From: Archilochus colubris
Lineage: Eukaryota > Chordata > Aves > Apodiformes > Trochilidae
Length of the DNA: 64,000 nucleotides
Assembly: GCA_023079485.1 (NCBI GenBank)
Contig: CM041084.1
Span: 127,097,292 to 127,161,291 of the forward strand
Reading direction: 5' to 3'
This document shows positions 38,586-51,845 of the stretch, in pieces. The position numbers were made by a program, and so were the translations under genes. The notes under the pieces were generated by a model that saw nothing but the letters and a program-made list of their open reading frames with translations, had not been told where the DNA came from and did not search any database. Each line of letters opens with the position of its first letter. Position 1 is the first letter of the stretch.

Positions 38586-41500
38586 CTGTAGAAATAAGAG
38601 AAAAAAAGAAAACAAGACATGTTAGAAATAGGGCCATGTTTAGGGAAAATCAGAAAAAAAATATTTTCATTCTACAATGCACATCAGAATAACATCAGAC
38701 ATATATAACTGCATAAGGCATTGATACTTTAGTGATTTTTTTCCTCTATGATTACCATTTCAGATTGGTGTAAAATCCCTTTGCTTAATAAAGACTTTGG
38801 TGAGTCTGATATACTGCCAGCAACAGCATTTGGGCTTAAAGATCTTTGGTCTGGTCTAGAAATAGGAGCTCTATATCCTTTTATTATGCTATTCATTCTT
38901 TTTTTAAAAGAAAAGACAGAATTCACAAGCCACAGTTTTGAACACAAATTTAAGTTAGAATTTACACTGTGAATTTTGATGTTTTCTACCAATATGTTCC
39001 TGCTTTTTGCCAACAAATTTGTAATTTTTTAATGAAGCAAACACAGTATGGTGGAAGTCAATGAAAATTGCTACCTCTACCTCCCAACCTCCTGGCATGC
39101 ATTACAATATGGAGCTACAAAATCCTTCAGAATTGGATGAAACTTTTCTTCATTCCCCTCTGCAATAAGGCAAAAAGCACAATTTGCACTTGCCTCTCTT
39201 CCCATAAAATATTGCAACTTGCTGAATCTTCCTTAATTAACATAAAAGAGACTTCCAAAGTATACATGATTTATAGCAGCTTTCAGAAGCAGAAAAATAT
39301 TTTTTTACTACATGCCATACTCATTATGGGGCTGCCTATCATATTCTGTCTTAAGGCCGGACTCCGTTAGGCTCCAACCCTGTATCTAAGATACAAAAAA
39401 TCATAATACAATCATCCTCTTTATAACACTACTTCTTTTAAATTCAGTATTTCACATTTTAACATTTTTACAAAGCACAGCACACTCCCCATTGTGTCAG
39501 CTTTCATTTTGGTAGACAATGAAATGAGAAATACAAATTTCAGAAAAATTCTTATGTTCCTTAGGCTCACAGGAAGTGCCACTTCCACAGCAATTATGCA
39601 CTGCTAAATTCCCTATCATCATGATGTATTTTTAAAATCACACACAGGGGTGTTCAAAAGGAATAAGACAGTTTGCAGCCCCTCAAACCATTTTACCTCT
39701 ACAAATAGAAGCAAAAAGGAACCCCCAAAATCTCAGGGGCATGTTAACCTGCAAACCATCTGCATGAGAGCAATCCACCTGCACACTTAAAAGGAGAAAA
39801 ACAGCCCAATGAGTTTATAGAAACTATTCTGAATTGGTACAGAAAGAGCTACATCAAAAATGGGAATGAAAGGAGATGCCTACACCTCACTGAGAGTGTC
39901 ATGCACACTTTACAATCCAAGGAGAGAACCTGACCCTCTTTGGTGTAAGGTATCGTGTCCTCTAAAAGAGTTCAGGTGAATTCTCCCTAAAAATGCCTGG
40001 TTCATTCTTTGGACTAGAAGACATTTTTTTGACATTATTACTCAGGTATGGAGACCCCACTATCTCTACTTCATAGTGCCTTTGTGACTGACTTTTTCCA
40101 CCGCCAGGAAGGAGTTAAAACTGTGTTAGCTTCATTTGTTAAAGTCTAGCCCAAATCTGGCATTTTTCTATAGAACAGAATTTCATTTGCATTTACATGA
40201 ATGCATTATATAGTTTATCAGAATGTTGGATCAATAATTCAACACATGCCATCTAATAAACTTTGAAATACTACTGCCTAGTTGGCGTATGTTCTATAGG
40301 AGTCTTTGTTCTATAGAAACCTTTGCTTTGCATTTCATATAGGTGATTGAGATGTACTTAAAAATTTATTTTACCACAATAAAAACACTCCTGCAAATTT
40401 GCTGAGGCTGTTTGCTACAGATTTGAACTACATTTTCCTCTTAGAATTATACCATCCTCTGAACCTTATCCTCCTCATTTCATATGATTTGATTAGAAAA
40501 AAAAAACAACCCAAACAACAAACATCTAATTCACTAATACATTAAAGGAAAGTGATTTTTGCTTTGTTGCAGTTGCAACACGTCAGTATCTCACAAAAGG
40601 GCATGGCTGCATCAGACAGGTTTCATTTATTTCCTTGTATCCACAGCTGTGCTCCCAGACCCATCTGGCCACACAGCTACTAATCTTAAGAGGATGTAAT
40701 AAACAAGTGACATACAACTGCAAGCTCCATCTGCTCAGGAAAGTGGACAACAAAACCGTACAATGAAGGCACCATTCACACTTGACACAGAGAGCAAATT
40801 CATTCCAGTATTAAAAAGTTTTTTCCCCTGTTTGGATGTCACTCTTGCTATACTTTCTGCTTTACAATAGGTTCCCCTTCCCTCTCCCTCCTCCCCAGCA
40901 TACCCTACGAAATGCTGTTGTAGCAGGAGCAAGATTTTGGGGAATGTTTGCACAAAGGGATTTGTTTTCTAGGAAGTGGAAGTGGGAAAGTCTTGGTTTT
41001 TATTCTCAGGCTACCCAGTAGCTACTTTGAAGGGAGTGGTTTTTAATTCCTCTGCCTACATTTTACAGTGAGTAACACTAAGATAACATTACTATTTTCC
41101 ATACACAGGGGTTAGGAACTGGGTAGCTGGATCAGTATTTATTAACCCTGGGAATGGAAAGCCTTACTGAAATTCAAGGTTTGAGAATTATACCAGAAAC
41201 TTAACTGTCAGTTACTGAATAAAGCAGACTAGCAAAAATCTAAAATAAACAGCCTAACAAAGGACACCTGGCTCTCAGCTAGGGACATAAAGTCTCTTAA
41301 GAATTGCATCCAGTTTATGAACTTTTATCAACATAAATTTTGCAAGTAAATTGAAAATGAGATGCTACATCACCATACTGTCTGTGCAACAACACTATAT
41401 ATCGTCGTTTTAATTCATTTTACTCTTACCAGGCTTTGCTATTTGTGTTTTAAGCCACACAGAGAAATGAAATGTTAAAATACTCCCTGCCTGGCATACA

Positions 41501-42564
41501 TAACTCCTTTTCTCTTGTACGTTATGGATCATCCCCATCATCCCTCTGTGAAATCCATTTACACAGAGAATTTCACCATGAATAATTAACTAATATAGAA
41601 GAAGTCCTATAGAAATAAACTTAAAATGATCACAGGGCATTTCCTCCTTTTTTTCTTTCACAACATGGTACAGAACGCTAGGAAATAACATCCGTGCTCT
41701 CAAATCCCAAAGCACAGAGAAAGAAGCCTTTAAAAGGAACACAGTTTCTATTATATTCTCTTATATTTAGAATAATGTCTGGAGAACCCTACTGATGTCA
41801 GCTTAGTCAAGTTTTTTAGAAACTTTTCCATAAAGGAAACATAAGCCATCAAAGCATAATATAGATTTAAATCTCCTATCAGTTTTTGTCAAATTTATGT
41901 CTCTCATGCCAAAATACTTGGATAATGTTCTCAGATTCAAGCTCAGGGAGCAAGTTGCAGAGATGAAATCTAAATGAGATTATTCAGGAAATTAAAAAAA
42001 AAAAAAGAGGGACTAGAGGAAGAAAAAATGTTGGCTATAGTAACACAAACCTGGACACTGTGTATGGCAGCATCATATCCTACACATATAGAGAAATATC
42101 ACACTGTTAGGAAATTCTAGATTTTTTCAGTTTTTTTATTGTCTTTCAAAGAGAGTCAAATGTTTTCTATCTGAAACCAACTTAAAACTATGTAAAAGAG
42201 TAGCCCAAATTGGTGTCTTTGAAATGCTAAACTATCACTACCTTTCCTCAATAGAGATGAAAAGAAAATTATGCTGATCAGGACACCTCTAGAAAGGAAA
42301 CAACCATACATGGACTTCAAAACGAACTTCTAAATTCCATATAATTTTTAACTTGAAAACTTTATCTGGACATTCACTGTGACCATTTTTTCAGAGTTTC
42401 AACAAAACTATGTTTAAAAATAGATGTTTACTTCCTTAATGCAGGTCATTCTACATCTAATACAAGGCAACAAAAGTAATTCACCAACTTATCAGCAACT
42501 TTTTAGGTTATAAATTTTTTACTGCAAGAATTTTCTGATGGAACAAACATTACCATCTCAAATA

Positions 42565-42765
42565 ATCACAGAAGCCCAGATAGTTAGGGGTTTGAAGGAA
42601 CCTCAAAAAATCATCAGATCCAACCCACCTGCCTGAGCAGGGTGACTACAGGAGGTCACATAGGGACACATCCAGGTGGGTTTCGAACATCTCTGGAGAA
42701 GGAGACTCCCACAGACTGCCTGGGCAGCCTGTTCCAATGCTCTGCCACCCTCCCAGCAAAAAAAT
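42565..42765 (-). mobile_element. CR1 LINE 3' fragment, first of an adjacent pair
   Basis: The plus strand shows the reverse of a CR1 3' UTR: TTGAAGGAACC near the left, GATCCAACCCACCTGCC, CCAGGTGGGTTTCGAACATC, GAGAAGGAGACTCCCACAG and GGGCAGCCTGTTCCAATGC near the right. It ends near an A-rich tract at 42766-42790. The wording differs from the copy at 48075, which points to a different CR1 subfamily. Confidence 0.92.
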
Positions 42766-42855
42766 CCAAACCAAACTAAAAAAAAAACTATTCAAGAACA
42801 AGATAAAGAAGCATCTAAAAGGCCTTTCTATATGACAAAAAACTCAGCAGGATTA

Positions 42856-42955
42856 TGGAATCATACAACCCAATGGTTTGGGTTGCAAGGAACCTTAAAG
42901 ATCATCTAGTTTCAAGTCTGGTGACATAGGCAGAGACACCTTCCCCATGACCAGG
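42856..42955 (-). mobile_element. CR1 LINE 3' fragment, second of an adjacent pair
   Basis: Minus-strand CR1 end: GGAATCATACAACCCAATGG, a GGTTTGGGTTGCAAGGAACC block and AAAGATCATCTAGTT, then CACCTTCCCCATGACCAGG. It lies 90 bases from another CR1 fragment in the same direction, separated by an A-rich spacer. Confidence 0.88.
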
Positions 42956-43189
42956 ATTAATTTGAAACAGCCGAATGCAAGATAATACATACAGGTATCA
43001 AAGATGTAGATAGTACTTACAAAGTGCAGGACTCTGCCTTGTAAAACTGTGACTCTAAAAAGGTCTTTGGATTTAAGGGGAAATCAGTCTCTCAGTGTGA
43101 TCTCTGTATGTGCAAAGACAGAGGGATTCTCAGTAGGGAAAAGACTGGTATTTTATCATACAAAAGACTAAAAGGTTCTTTGGTTACAG

Positions 43190-43440
43190 CATATAACTAT
43201 ATATACCACACACCTGTATTTAAGTAAGGCTCTTTACTGTGTGGGGGCCTTCCATCTTGCTTACAAGAACCTCTCAAGGTCCAGCTGTGGTTAGATAAGC
43301 TTAGCCTTGAAATAAAACGCCATTTGCTAGGACCAGGAATGACAGAGCATTCCAATTACCTCTTGGGGAAAATACTAACTTCCACGGCTGTGAGTCTCTT
43401 ATGGTCAGATCTCTCAGAAAATAAACTTTTATTTAGGTGT
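43190..43440 (+). mobile_element. Possible solo LTR-like sequence
   Basis: A TATA-like word (CTATATATACC, 43197-43207) is followed about 110 bases later by AATAAAACGCCATTTG at 43311-43326. That layout and the AATAAA-ACGCCATTT wording recall the promoter to polyadenylation region of avian endogenous retrovirus LTRs. I did not find clear terminal TG..CA ends, a target-site duplication or internal retroviral sequence. It may be coincidence. Confidence 0.22.
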
Positions 43441-43932
43441 TGGGAGGCGTGATCCTGCTTGGAGCTGGCAAACTCAGCCCTCAAGAATGTTCCTCTCCTT
43501 CAGAGCTCTGGAAAGATGGGGATTACTTACATTGTTAGTGCTGTATTCTGAAGTATACACTGAAGTACCTGAAGTACCAGATTGTTAGAAGTAGGGACAC
43601 ATGCTTCAACACTTCAGACTCTTCTATACAGGAGCAAAAGAAGTTTCCTTCTCTTTTGGGAAATTAAACCAATAGTATTGATTTAATTTCTGAGATTTGA
43701 GGTTTTGTTGTTGTGAACTGTCAGTTGTAATGTCTGGTCATAAGTAGAGACCAAAGCTTGAGGAAGATGGACTACTGCTCCAAGATGGTACAGAAAACCT
43801 TCTCAAGCTCCTGCCTGGTTCATCTTGTTCACATGCTCAAAGCCACCATGATTGCTGTACCTAAGTGTGCAGGTCAGGCCAGGGCCAGATGAGAGCAATT
43901 TGATTTTGTTTTTTTATTTTGTATTGTGTTTT

Positions 43933-43943
43933 CCCCCCCCCCC
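43933..43943. repeat. Poly-C tract (C11)
   Basis: A pure C run flanked by T-rich sequence. It is unusual among the A/T homopolymers elsewhere and prone to length error in assemblies. Confidence 0.85.
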
Positions 43944-44144
43944 TTCCATCTTAAGGTCAAGGATCAAAACCTGTCTGCTGGAATCACTGGCAATATCACC
44001 CTTTGTTCACTGGTGGCATATGAAGCTGCCCTGGTCATGATGTGAGGCACATAAATAGTTTGAGGATCCCGCAATTTGGTCACTGTGAAGTGTTTGAACT
44101 TTCTATAAAGTATTTGGATGAAATTTTATGATCTGTAACATATA

Positions 44145-44212
44145 GAAGGCCAGATCAAATGATCTAATAGTCTCCTGTGGCCTTAATTTCTGCAAAGTTA
44201 TGAAACCATATT
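44145..44212 (+). mobile_element. Ancient CR1/L3-like remnant
   Basis: The stretch reads GCCAGATCAAATGATCTAAT, then AGTCTCCTGTGGCCTTAA. It resembles the 3' end of old amniote CR1/L3-type LINEs (a GATGATCTAATGGTCCC..TGGCCTTAAA theme). It is short and diverged, so the family is uncertain. Confidence 0.5.
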
Positions 44213-47200
44213 CCCAACTTTTCTTGGCAAATGTAGTTCACTAATTTAGCAGATTATGAACAGCATGAAATCAGAGAATATCCTTTGCCAAAATATACTA
44301 AGAATGTCTTGTTATCTATTCACACATAACTCATTCCAGATGAGATAAATTCGTAGTAGCCAGCTAGCTAGCTACACGATAAAGTAGATATGCAAAAGAA
44401 TAGACAGACAGTAAGCTCTCACTTTTTTAGGAAACATTTTTTCCTTAGTTCAATCAATGGACTACATTGCTAATAACTCTCTATGGAGTTGTAACGTGCA
44501 GCCGGTTAGGTCTTTCCAAGAGGGTGTAAAATACTACTGTTCAGATTTGTGTTTGCCTTTCAGCAAGAGGGAAAACTGCATCATCTACCCTAAGGTCCAT
44601 AGAGTCATTCCTGCAGATTATGAAAAAAAATATCTCCCCAAAAACCACCCATTATTTTTGGCCTCTGCAATACCAAACCCCAGATATCTGAGGCTGAGTT
44701 TCAACATGACTCAAAGTGTTTTCTGCTTGCCACTATCCTGCTGTCATCTCTTCCTCCCCCATGGAGAGCAGATTTAGCAATGACAGTGCAGATCTCTTGC
44801 TGCTCCACCTGGTAAGGACAGGCAGGTGGGCTTCCACCAGCGTGAGCCCCCCCACAGGGGGACAACAAAACAACCACACAGAGAAGGTTCAGAGGCTCCC
44901 TTTTTGGTACTGCAACAAAGAATTTTGTCTTATCCAAACACCAGGAGACATACAACACACAGCCTTCTCTCAAAGTTGTTTCTCCAGACAGGGGTCCTGC
45001 TTTTCCAAGAGACACCATATATTTTGGCACTTTGTGCATTACTGTCATATGTATACAAACAGAGCCAGCACAATAGCTCTGCTACAATATTTAATTTTTA
45101 AACATGTTTAAAGAGCAAACATTACACTCTGAGTACTAGCATGGTCACCCTGCTTGAACTAACTTTTGATAGTTATTAGTGCTTAGCTGCTTCTCTGACA
45201 TTATCAACAGAGATAAAATCTCTCATTGGGGAAATTAAAAAGTACTAAAAGGCAGTGACTAAAAGAAACTTTGTTACTTTAAACCTTGCATTAAAATGAC
45301 AACACAATCAAAGTTTGACAAGACAAGCTAATTGGTATGCCAGCAATGAAATGTGAAGGATCTCCAGGGGACTGGTTCTGAAAAGTTTTATGTCATTTAT
45401 AGGGCCTTTTTTTAAAGAGAATGTTGTCAGTTCTCAAGGTGAAATACACAATAGTAGTATTTCATTATCTTCATAGAAATTAAGGACTAAAACCCCTTCA
45501 TGATTTTCAGATAATCCTTTTTTTATTATTTTTAAATTTTTTTCCCTAAGTACTGCAATGTCCTATTTTACAGCCATGAAGATAAGGTCTTCAGGACAGT
45601 AGTGCAAAACACAAGTGCAAAACTAGTGGTAAAAGGAGCACTAAAAATCCTATTGTTTCAAGTGGCAGTATGGTACTTACTGTGTTAGATTTTATGGAAT
45701 TATAAAGTTTTCCTAGAAAGCTTGTACTTCTAAATATATGGTAAAGATATCCTTCTTCTACAATATTTTTATTAACTGCAACTTAGCTTTTTATAAGAAA
45801 ATGTTAATAAAAATGTTAATATTCTGCATACTGCATCATGTACTGAAGTCTGGAAAACAAATAAAATATATAGCATATGTATGTGTTTCTCAAAGATTCA
45901 CAAGCAGTTTGGACACTTTTACTGAAAGTCCTTCATACTTAGTACATTGCACTGCAGTTTCACCATTTTTTTTCCGACACTGACTGAAGTTAGTCAACTG
46001 TCACAGCACAGAATCAGGTCCCACATCATAAGAAAAGACTAAAATGTCAGCCTTTGGAAAGAGAATCGTGTTGCTTACCACCATCACAAAATTTTGCTAA
46101 TATGAAGTGACAATTGTGATGATATAGTCCCAAAGGAAGAGCTCAGCCACTCTCAAAAGCTCTGAATATGAGGAGACCATTAAAGGAACATACACTTAAG
46201 CCTCAAAATAGTTTCATGAATGTACATAACCTGATCAGACACCAACTCTGATGACTCTTCTGACAGCTCCAGACAGAAGGAATGGTTTAACACTCTGCTG
46301 TCACAGCAAGCAGGAGACTTCAACAAATTCTTATTTCAAAACATATTCAGAAGACAACAGAGAAGTATCTGGGGTAGTTGTGAAGGATGAACATAAGAGG
46401 ATTGCTCTTGGACAGCTAGAAGAACTTAAAACCAAGCAAAACAAACCCTTCCTGAGAGGTGGGGAGAGGTACTGGGGTCTCACAGCAGGGACACAGAAGC
46501 CGTGTTCCTAAGCAGCCTCTCCTGGGGTATGGAAGGTGATTTCACTGCAGACACTGCCCAAGGTGAAGCTCTGCTGAACTGGAGGGATAGGGCAGGGTGA
46601 AGAGTTGTCACTGTGAGATGGGAAGGTGTGCAGGTTTATCCCAAGTTATTAAATGTGCCTCAATCCCATGCTGAGAGTTTCAAGGTCTGCCAGTAGAAGT
46701 ACAGAGTTTTACTCTACAGGGATTGCCCATATTGAAATAAAATAACATTTAGTAAGCCTGAGGTTGTTGGTGTTAAGCAGGGTCAGTCAGAAGGATGCAT
46801 ACAAGAGCCCTGCTTTCCTTCCCTCACAAGCATTTCCTCAGAGGGAAAGGTGCCCAATTTACTTTCCCTTTTGTTTTAGATCAGCAATGAGGAAGCAAAG
46901 CAAATGAAAGTGATCTGCTTGGGGATGATTCAGAGTCATATTTTAAGGCCCAGGTGTACAAAAAATGTTACAGGTGGAAGACAATACAATACTTTAAAGA
47001 ATGGCTTTTTTTTTTAAGAAACAGAGGCAGAAATGGAAGACACTGCACACTGAAACTAGCAGAACCCCAGAAACACAAGATCCAATGATCTGAAGTTTAC
47101 ATGTACACCTGGATGGCAAAAGTCATTCTTAACAACTCAGCTCATATTCTGCTATAACAAGCAGGAACATATTTGTACAAAATAAACAGTTATTGATTTT

Positions 47201-48074
47201 TTTTACTCAGTAATACTTGATTTTTCATTATACATATGATTACACATATGCATTCCCATCCTCCCCTATTTTTTGAGAATTATTTAAGAAAAGAAGCAAA
47301 CAAAACAGGTTCTGAAGGACAAAGGTTCATAGTTTTCTTGCTTGTGAGAGACACGCAGAAACTTGCACGTTTTAAAAGAACCATGTTGTACAGTAAAAGC
47401 CCCCAAGTAGAACATCACTTTTAAAAGGTCACGTCATTCAAAGTAAAATGAAAAGTAAAATTTAATAAGAAAGAAGGAAAAAACATTGAACTCCAAAGGT
47501 TAATAATCTCCCCTTTAAACAAAAAAGGCAATCTACTTTTTCTCATTAAAACCTGACACACAGCACTAACTGAGGAGATTATGTTGTGAAAACATCCTGC
47601 ACCACGCGGTAATGCTTGATCGAGATCAGCAATCAGGAGCAAAAAGAAAGCACTGTTTCGTGATTATAATAGCAAATTCTGGAAGACAACCAAATACATC
47701 ATCTGGCAGCTCAACAGCTGTTACAGCTTGGTAGTAATACCTTGGCATTTGCTGTAAGCTATAACTTGAAAAAATTGATTTCTCATCTGCCAGAAACAAA
47801 AAAAATGTTCTCCTTTTAACATTTCTGAAGTTTCTTTCACTAGAATACTCAGGTATTTGATGAACTTTTTTATTCTGCTTGGGTTTTACCCTTGCTACTG
47901 AGCTAACTGTATATGAAAAATAAGTTTGTGGGAAAAATACCAAACACAACTTAAATAAATGATGTGAAATCAGATAAATTCCATTTCGATGACACACTGG
48001 GTAGTAGATAGCACAGAATATTCCTGGTTTTCCTCCCTGGTCATATTCATAGCCACAATCAACTAGTCATCACT

Positions 48075-48520
48075 AGAATCACAGAATGGTTTGGGTTGGA
48101 AGGGACCTTAAAGATCATTTAGTTCCAACCCCCTGCATGGGCAGGGACACCTCCCACCAGATCAGGTTGCTCAAGGCCCCATCCAACCTGGCCTTGAACA
48201 CCTCCAGGGAGGGGGCAGCCACAAGTTCCTTGGGCAACCTGTGCCAGTGTCTCACCACCCTCACAGGAAAAAATTTCTTCCTAATGTCTAATGTTAAGTC
48301 TCCCCTCTTCAAGTTTGAAACCATTTCCCCTTGTCCTCTCACTTACATACTTATGTAAAAATCCCTACCCCAGCTTTCTTGTAGGCCCCTTCAGATATTG
48401 GAAGGCTGCTCTAAGGTCACCTCAGAGCCTCCTCTTCTCCAGGCTGAACAACCCCAATTTCCTCAGCCTGTCTTCACAGGGGAGGTGCTCCAGTCCTCTG
48501 AGCATTTTAGTGACTCTATA
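48075..48520 (-). mobile_element. CR1 LINE fragment in the TRIQK intron
   Basis: About 450 bases of CR1 in the same direction as TRIQK. The left end has ATCACAGAATGGTTTGGG and the right end GAGCATTTTAGTGACTC. The minus-strand frame still carries CR1 tail residues such as RLPKELVAAPSLEVFKARLD. It is less diverged than most copies in the window and serves here as the reference for the deletion in the copy at 60848. Confidence 0.95.
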
Positions 48521-49077
48521 CTTCTATACTTCATACCTTCTTGAAAAAAGGACATTCCCAAAATAAAGTTCAGTACCTTTCCATGTGTTTTGCTGTTAGT
48601 TAAGGTGCTTTTTTTCCAAGTCAGAGACAGTACACAAGGATGTAGACTGAGATAATAATGCTGAGAATTTACAATACTTAACAAACCCAGTCTTTAAATT
48701 ACTCCTGGGTATGGGATAGGAAGAGGAAGAAGGAAGATGTTTATTGTAATTATGAAATCATTAAAGCATTTGTTCTGTGGGTAGAGAGGCTACCTGAAAA
48801 GATACATTTTCTATGCATACAGTACTTTGTTGTCCTTAAAGTATGCATCATAACAAGGACATGGACTACATAAAATCTTGTAGCATTGTAACTATTCTAG
48901 TTATTTTAGCGTTAAGTTAAAAGCCATCCACCACAGATATTTTAGATTCTAGTATTCCACTTAGATTTTGAAGTGTCATAAAGAATATCTCAGAAATCAA
49001 TATTCACACAGTACATTCATGGAGAAAAGAAACAACATATACACGAAGGTGATATAAACTATCAAATAGATCTCTAC

Positions 49078-49163
49078 CTTTATGCCTACTGCAGTTTTCT
49101 TGGCCTCTGCTTTTAATCTTGTAGCTCTTAACATAGGCCTGGTTTTCTTATAATCTTGTTTCC
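49078..49163 (-). CDS. TRIQK: TRIQK middle coding exon
   Basis: This 86-base exon encodes 28 whole codons plus the last two bases of a split glycine codon. The peptide begins KQDYKKTRPM and ends KKTAVGIK, which matches the vertebrate TRIQK family (human form recalled as about 86 residues). It should be residues 22-49, with the third QxxK/R motif (QDYK) followed by a strongly basic stretch on the cytosolic side of the membrane. The acceptor reads TTCTATTCTAG and the donor AAAG|GTAGAG. Phase is 1 at the 5' side and 0 at the 3' side. The 5' phase fits a preceding exon ending in the G of a glycine codon, as in the family's QIG|KQDYK junction. TRIQK is known as a small endoplasmic reticulum membrane protein with a poorly defined role in cell growth or morphology. 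The identification is from memory of the family, but sequence, length and splice phase all agree. Confidence 0.93.
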
Positions 49164-51822
49164 CTAGAATAGAAAAGTACATTTAGTGAAAGAAGATAAA
49201 GAATGTCAGCAATTATTTCAGTTTAAAAGTCAGATCTAACATGTTCAAAACATCTCACAGTCCAGCACTTCAAGCAGGAGCTACTCTGTAAGACAGGGGC
49301 TCAGTCTGTGGAACAGCAATCCTTAACACAGACAATGTCAGCAACAAGTAAAAGCCAACAAAGCAGAGTACTCATTACTCCTGAGGGACATCAAAACACA
49401 CGTAAATAAGTAGATTAATGGCAGATGATATTTTTACTTCACATTTCAGTCAAAATAAAAATTTCATTATAATTGTTGTTTGTTAGTCATCTCTAATTCA
49501 TATATAAATGTGTAGTACAGGCCATTATGGTAAGTGTAAATGTTTCATCATTCTGAACTGGAACATTTGAAAGTATCACCTCAAGAGTCATGCAGGTCAG
49601 TCCTAACAAGTGCTAATAAAACCATTGTTTCACACCATCTGCTTGTGGAAACACGTTACTTCTAGAATTGTTTCGGACCTCTTAAAAGCTACGGGGACAA
49701 TCTCTTGCAGTCAAAAAGAGTGCAGCCAAGTGCTTGATTACTGTGACTGTAAGAACTGAGTTCACAGAAGGACATGAAAATACTTACAAATGGCATAAAG
49801 CATTTATCTCAGTTTAATAAGAAAGCATAAAACACTTGATTGTTCTCAGGGATATTTTTGCTTTGTCAAGGGCCTTTTGCTGCTACACTATGTACTATTA
49901 GTCATAGCTTCTTTAGGTCAACAGAAGTCAAAGTACAGCTACAGTACAGTACAAAAGGAGGAGAAGGAAAAGACTAATTTGTGAAAAAAACTTCTCAGAG
50001 AGGTAGAGCCGCAGTACAACCACTTTGGCTTTTCATAAAAGTCCTTTCCATTTTCTCCTCCCTAATGCATACAGGCTTTTTTGTCCTTTTTGCTTATTTC
50101 CAAAGCTGAGCTACAATACTTAAAGCAGTAATCTTTGGCAATTTTTAAACATTAATTTAATTTAATTTTACATTTAGCTTTCATCATCGTTACACTGAAA
50201 TAATTTAACCTTTTTCTAAAACTGTGACGGTAGTTTTGTGCATGCAACACTCCCATTTGCTCAGCCACATGTGAATTTACATTCCTCACCAACAGTGTAA
50301 GCTCCTCATTTTATGGTCACCTTCAAAAGTGGGATATTATACTGCACTGATGAAATTGTGAAACATGAATTGGAAAAGGAAGTTCTTCTCCAGTATTATA
50401 ATGGATTCATGGAAACACTTCTTTGCTTTTGTCCATTTTTTCTGTCACCCTGCTGCCACTCAATGCAAAGCTCTTTTCTGTAGCATATTGTGGATGCTCA
50501 ACTTGCTTTATGAATTTGCTTTCACTGTATAATCTCTCCTCAAACCTAGGGATTATATATTGTGAAGATCTCTTTATTATCCTTTATGTCTTCCATAAAA
50601 GACCAGAAATAACTTAGAAAATACTCAATGTCAAAAGGAAAAATAACTGAAATCATGTCTACTGGAAAAAAGCCCAAACATCTATCCAAGGAATCTTCTT
50701 AGAGGACAAAGTGAAGAAAAGGTGACAGAATAATTACTCATGTCTGATGCTCCAAAATTTATTCATCCAGCCAATGCAACTCATTTGCAGGACAGGACCA
50801 CAGCAGCATTACTCTTTGGAAGTCAATGATACCTGATAAGAGGATGCATCAGGAGTACAGTAATTGTTTTGAATACTTAGGGAAAGAATTGCAGGAACCA
50901 TCAAAACAGCTAAATCAGGAGACGAAGCCAGACAGAAAGATAACATGCTGCCTTCTTCCTATAGTACTGCAGTCGCACCTCTGCTGTGAAATAGTTAAAG
51001 AGCTGTCAGAATTTCCACTATAAATGGCATGAATTTATAACTCATAAAAATTCACTCCAGGCTGAAATTTGGCATAGATACATCCCAGCCTTGAATTTTT
51101 TTGTTTGTTTGTTGGGAGCCAACTTTCAATAAAGTGATGCAGCTGTTGTTACTTACTTGAGAACAAACTATAGAAATGTATCCATCTGTTTTAAGCAGGA
51201 AAAATACCTTTGTTTAGAAGTATGTAACTGACAGTGACTAGGTTCAATTTCAGTTCTCGTAATTCAAGTTTGCTGTTCTCCCATCTGGGGCAAATAATGC
51301 AGGACAGTCAGAGGTTTCCCTTCCAGTTATGCAACAGGATTAGATAATGAAAACTAGAAAGCTTCAGAAGGCCCATTAGGAATGGGAAACAAATTACCTA
51401 CTGAAACCCTAACTCCCTTCCCTCCCATTCCCCAACCTCCCTCCTCCTCTCCAAGGCTCTACAGTGACAGTGACACAAGCAGAGGTGAATATTGCATGGG
51501 AGACCAGGTCTATGAAGTAGATCTAGTGGTAGAACCAAGTCTATTCCTAGAAAAGGGAAAACACATTGGTGTTCTTTCCCTCTGTTTCAAGCACTCTGGC
51601 ACAATTTATTCCAGTGTTCCAGTTTTGTGGCTATGGTTAAGACTGGATTCTACCTATCTACAGAATGCTTCCAGATTTATATTAAATCTGATATGAACAA
51701 CTAACCTTCCCAATGTAACAAGTAGGCTATTTTAATAATGACTCTAGAGCTGGTCGTTCTCCAAATCTATGTACCTGCCTTTAATTCACCACTCTCCCTG
51801 CTAAATATGATAGCCAAAATGG

Positions 51823-51845
51823 AAAAAAAAAAAAAAAAAAAAAAA
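51823..51845. repeat. Poly-A tract (A23)
   Basis: An uninterrupted A run, the longest homopolymer I noticed in the window. It lies in the presumed TRIQK intron 1. No target duplication or retrocopy is evident upstream. Confidence 0.9.

Larger units (their letters stand above)
38586..49077 (-). other. TRIQK: TRIQK last intron (about 10.5 kb)
   Basis: This stretch lies between the two TRIQK coding exons, with GT (donor 49077-49076) and AG (acceptor 38587-38586) ends on the minus strand. It contains two adjacent CR1 fragments (42565-42955), an older CR1-like remnant (44145-44212), a 450-base CR1 fragment (48075-48520) and a possible LTR-like stretch near 43190-43440. I see no other exon. The rest (38586-42564, 44213-48074, 48521-49077) is AT-rich sequence in which I recognise nothing. 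Confidence 0.85.

Noticed and set aside
44457..44777. 106-codon plus-strand frame with a true ATG
   Set aside because: No family resemblance, poor composition and no splice or promoter support; it overlaps frames of similar length on both strands.
48115..48342. Minus-strand 75-codon frame in the TRIQK intron
   Set aside because: It is the tail of the CR1 coding region (RLPKELVAAPSLEVFKARLD wording), not an exon.
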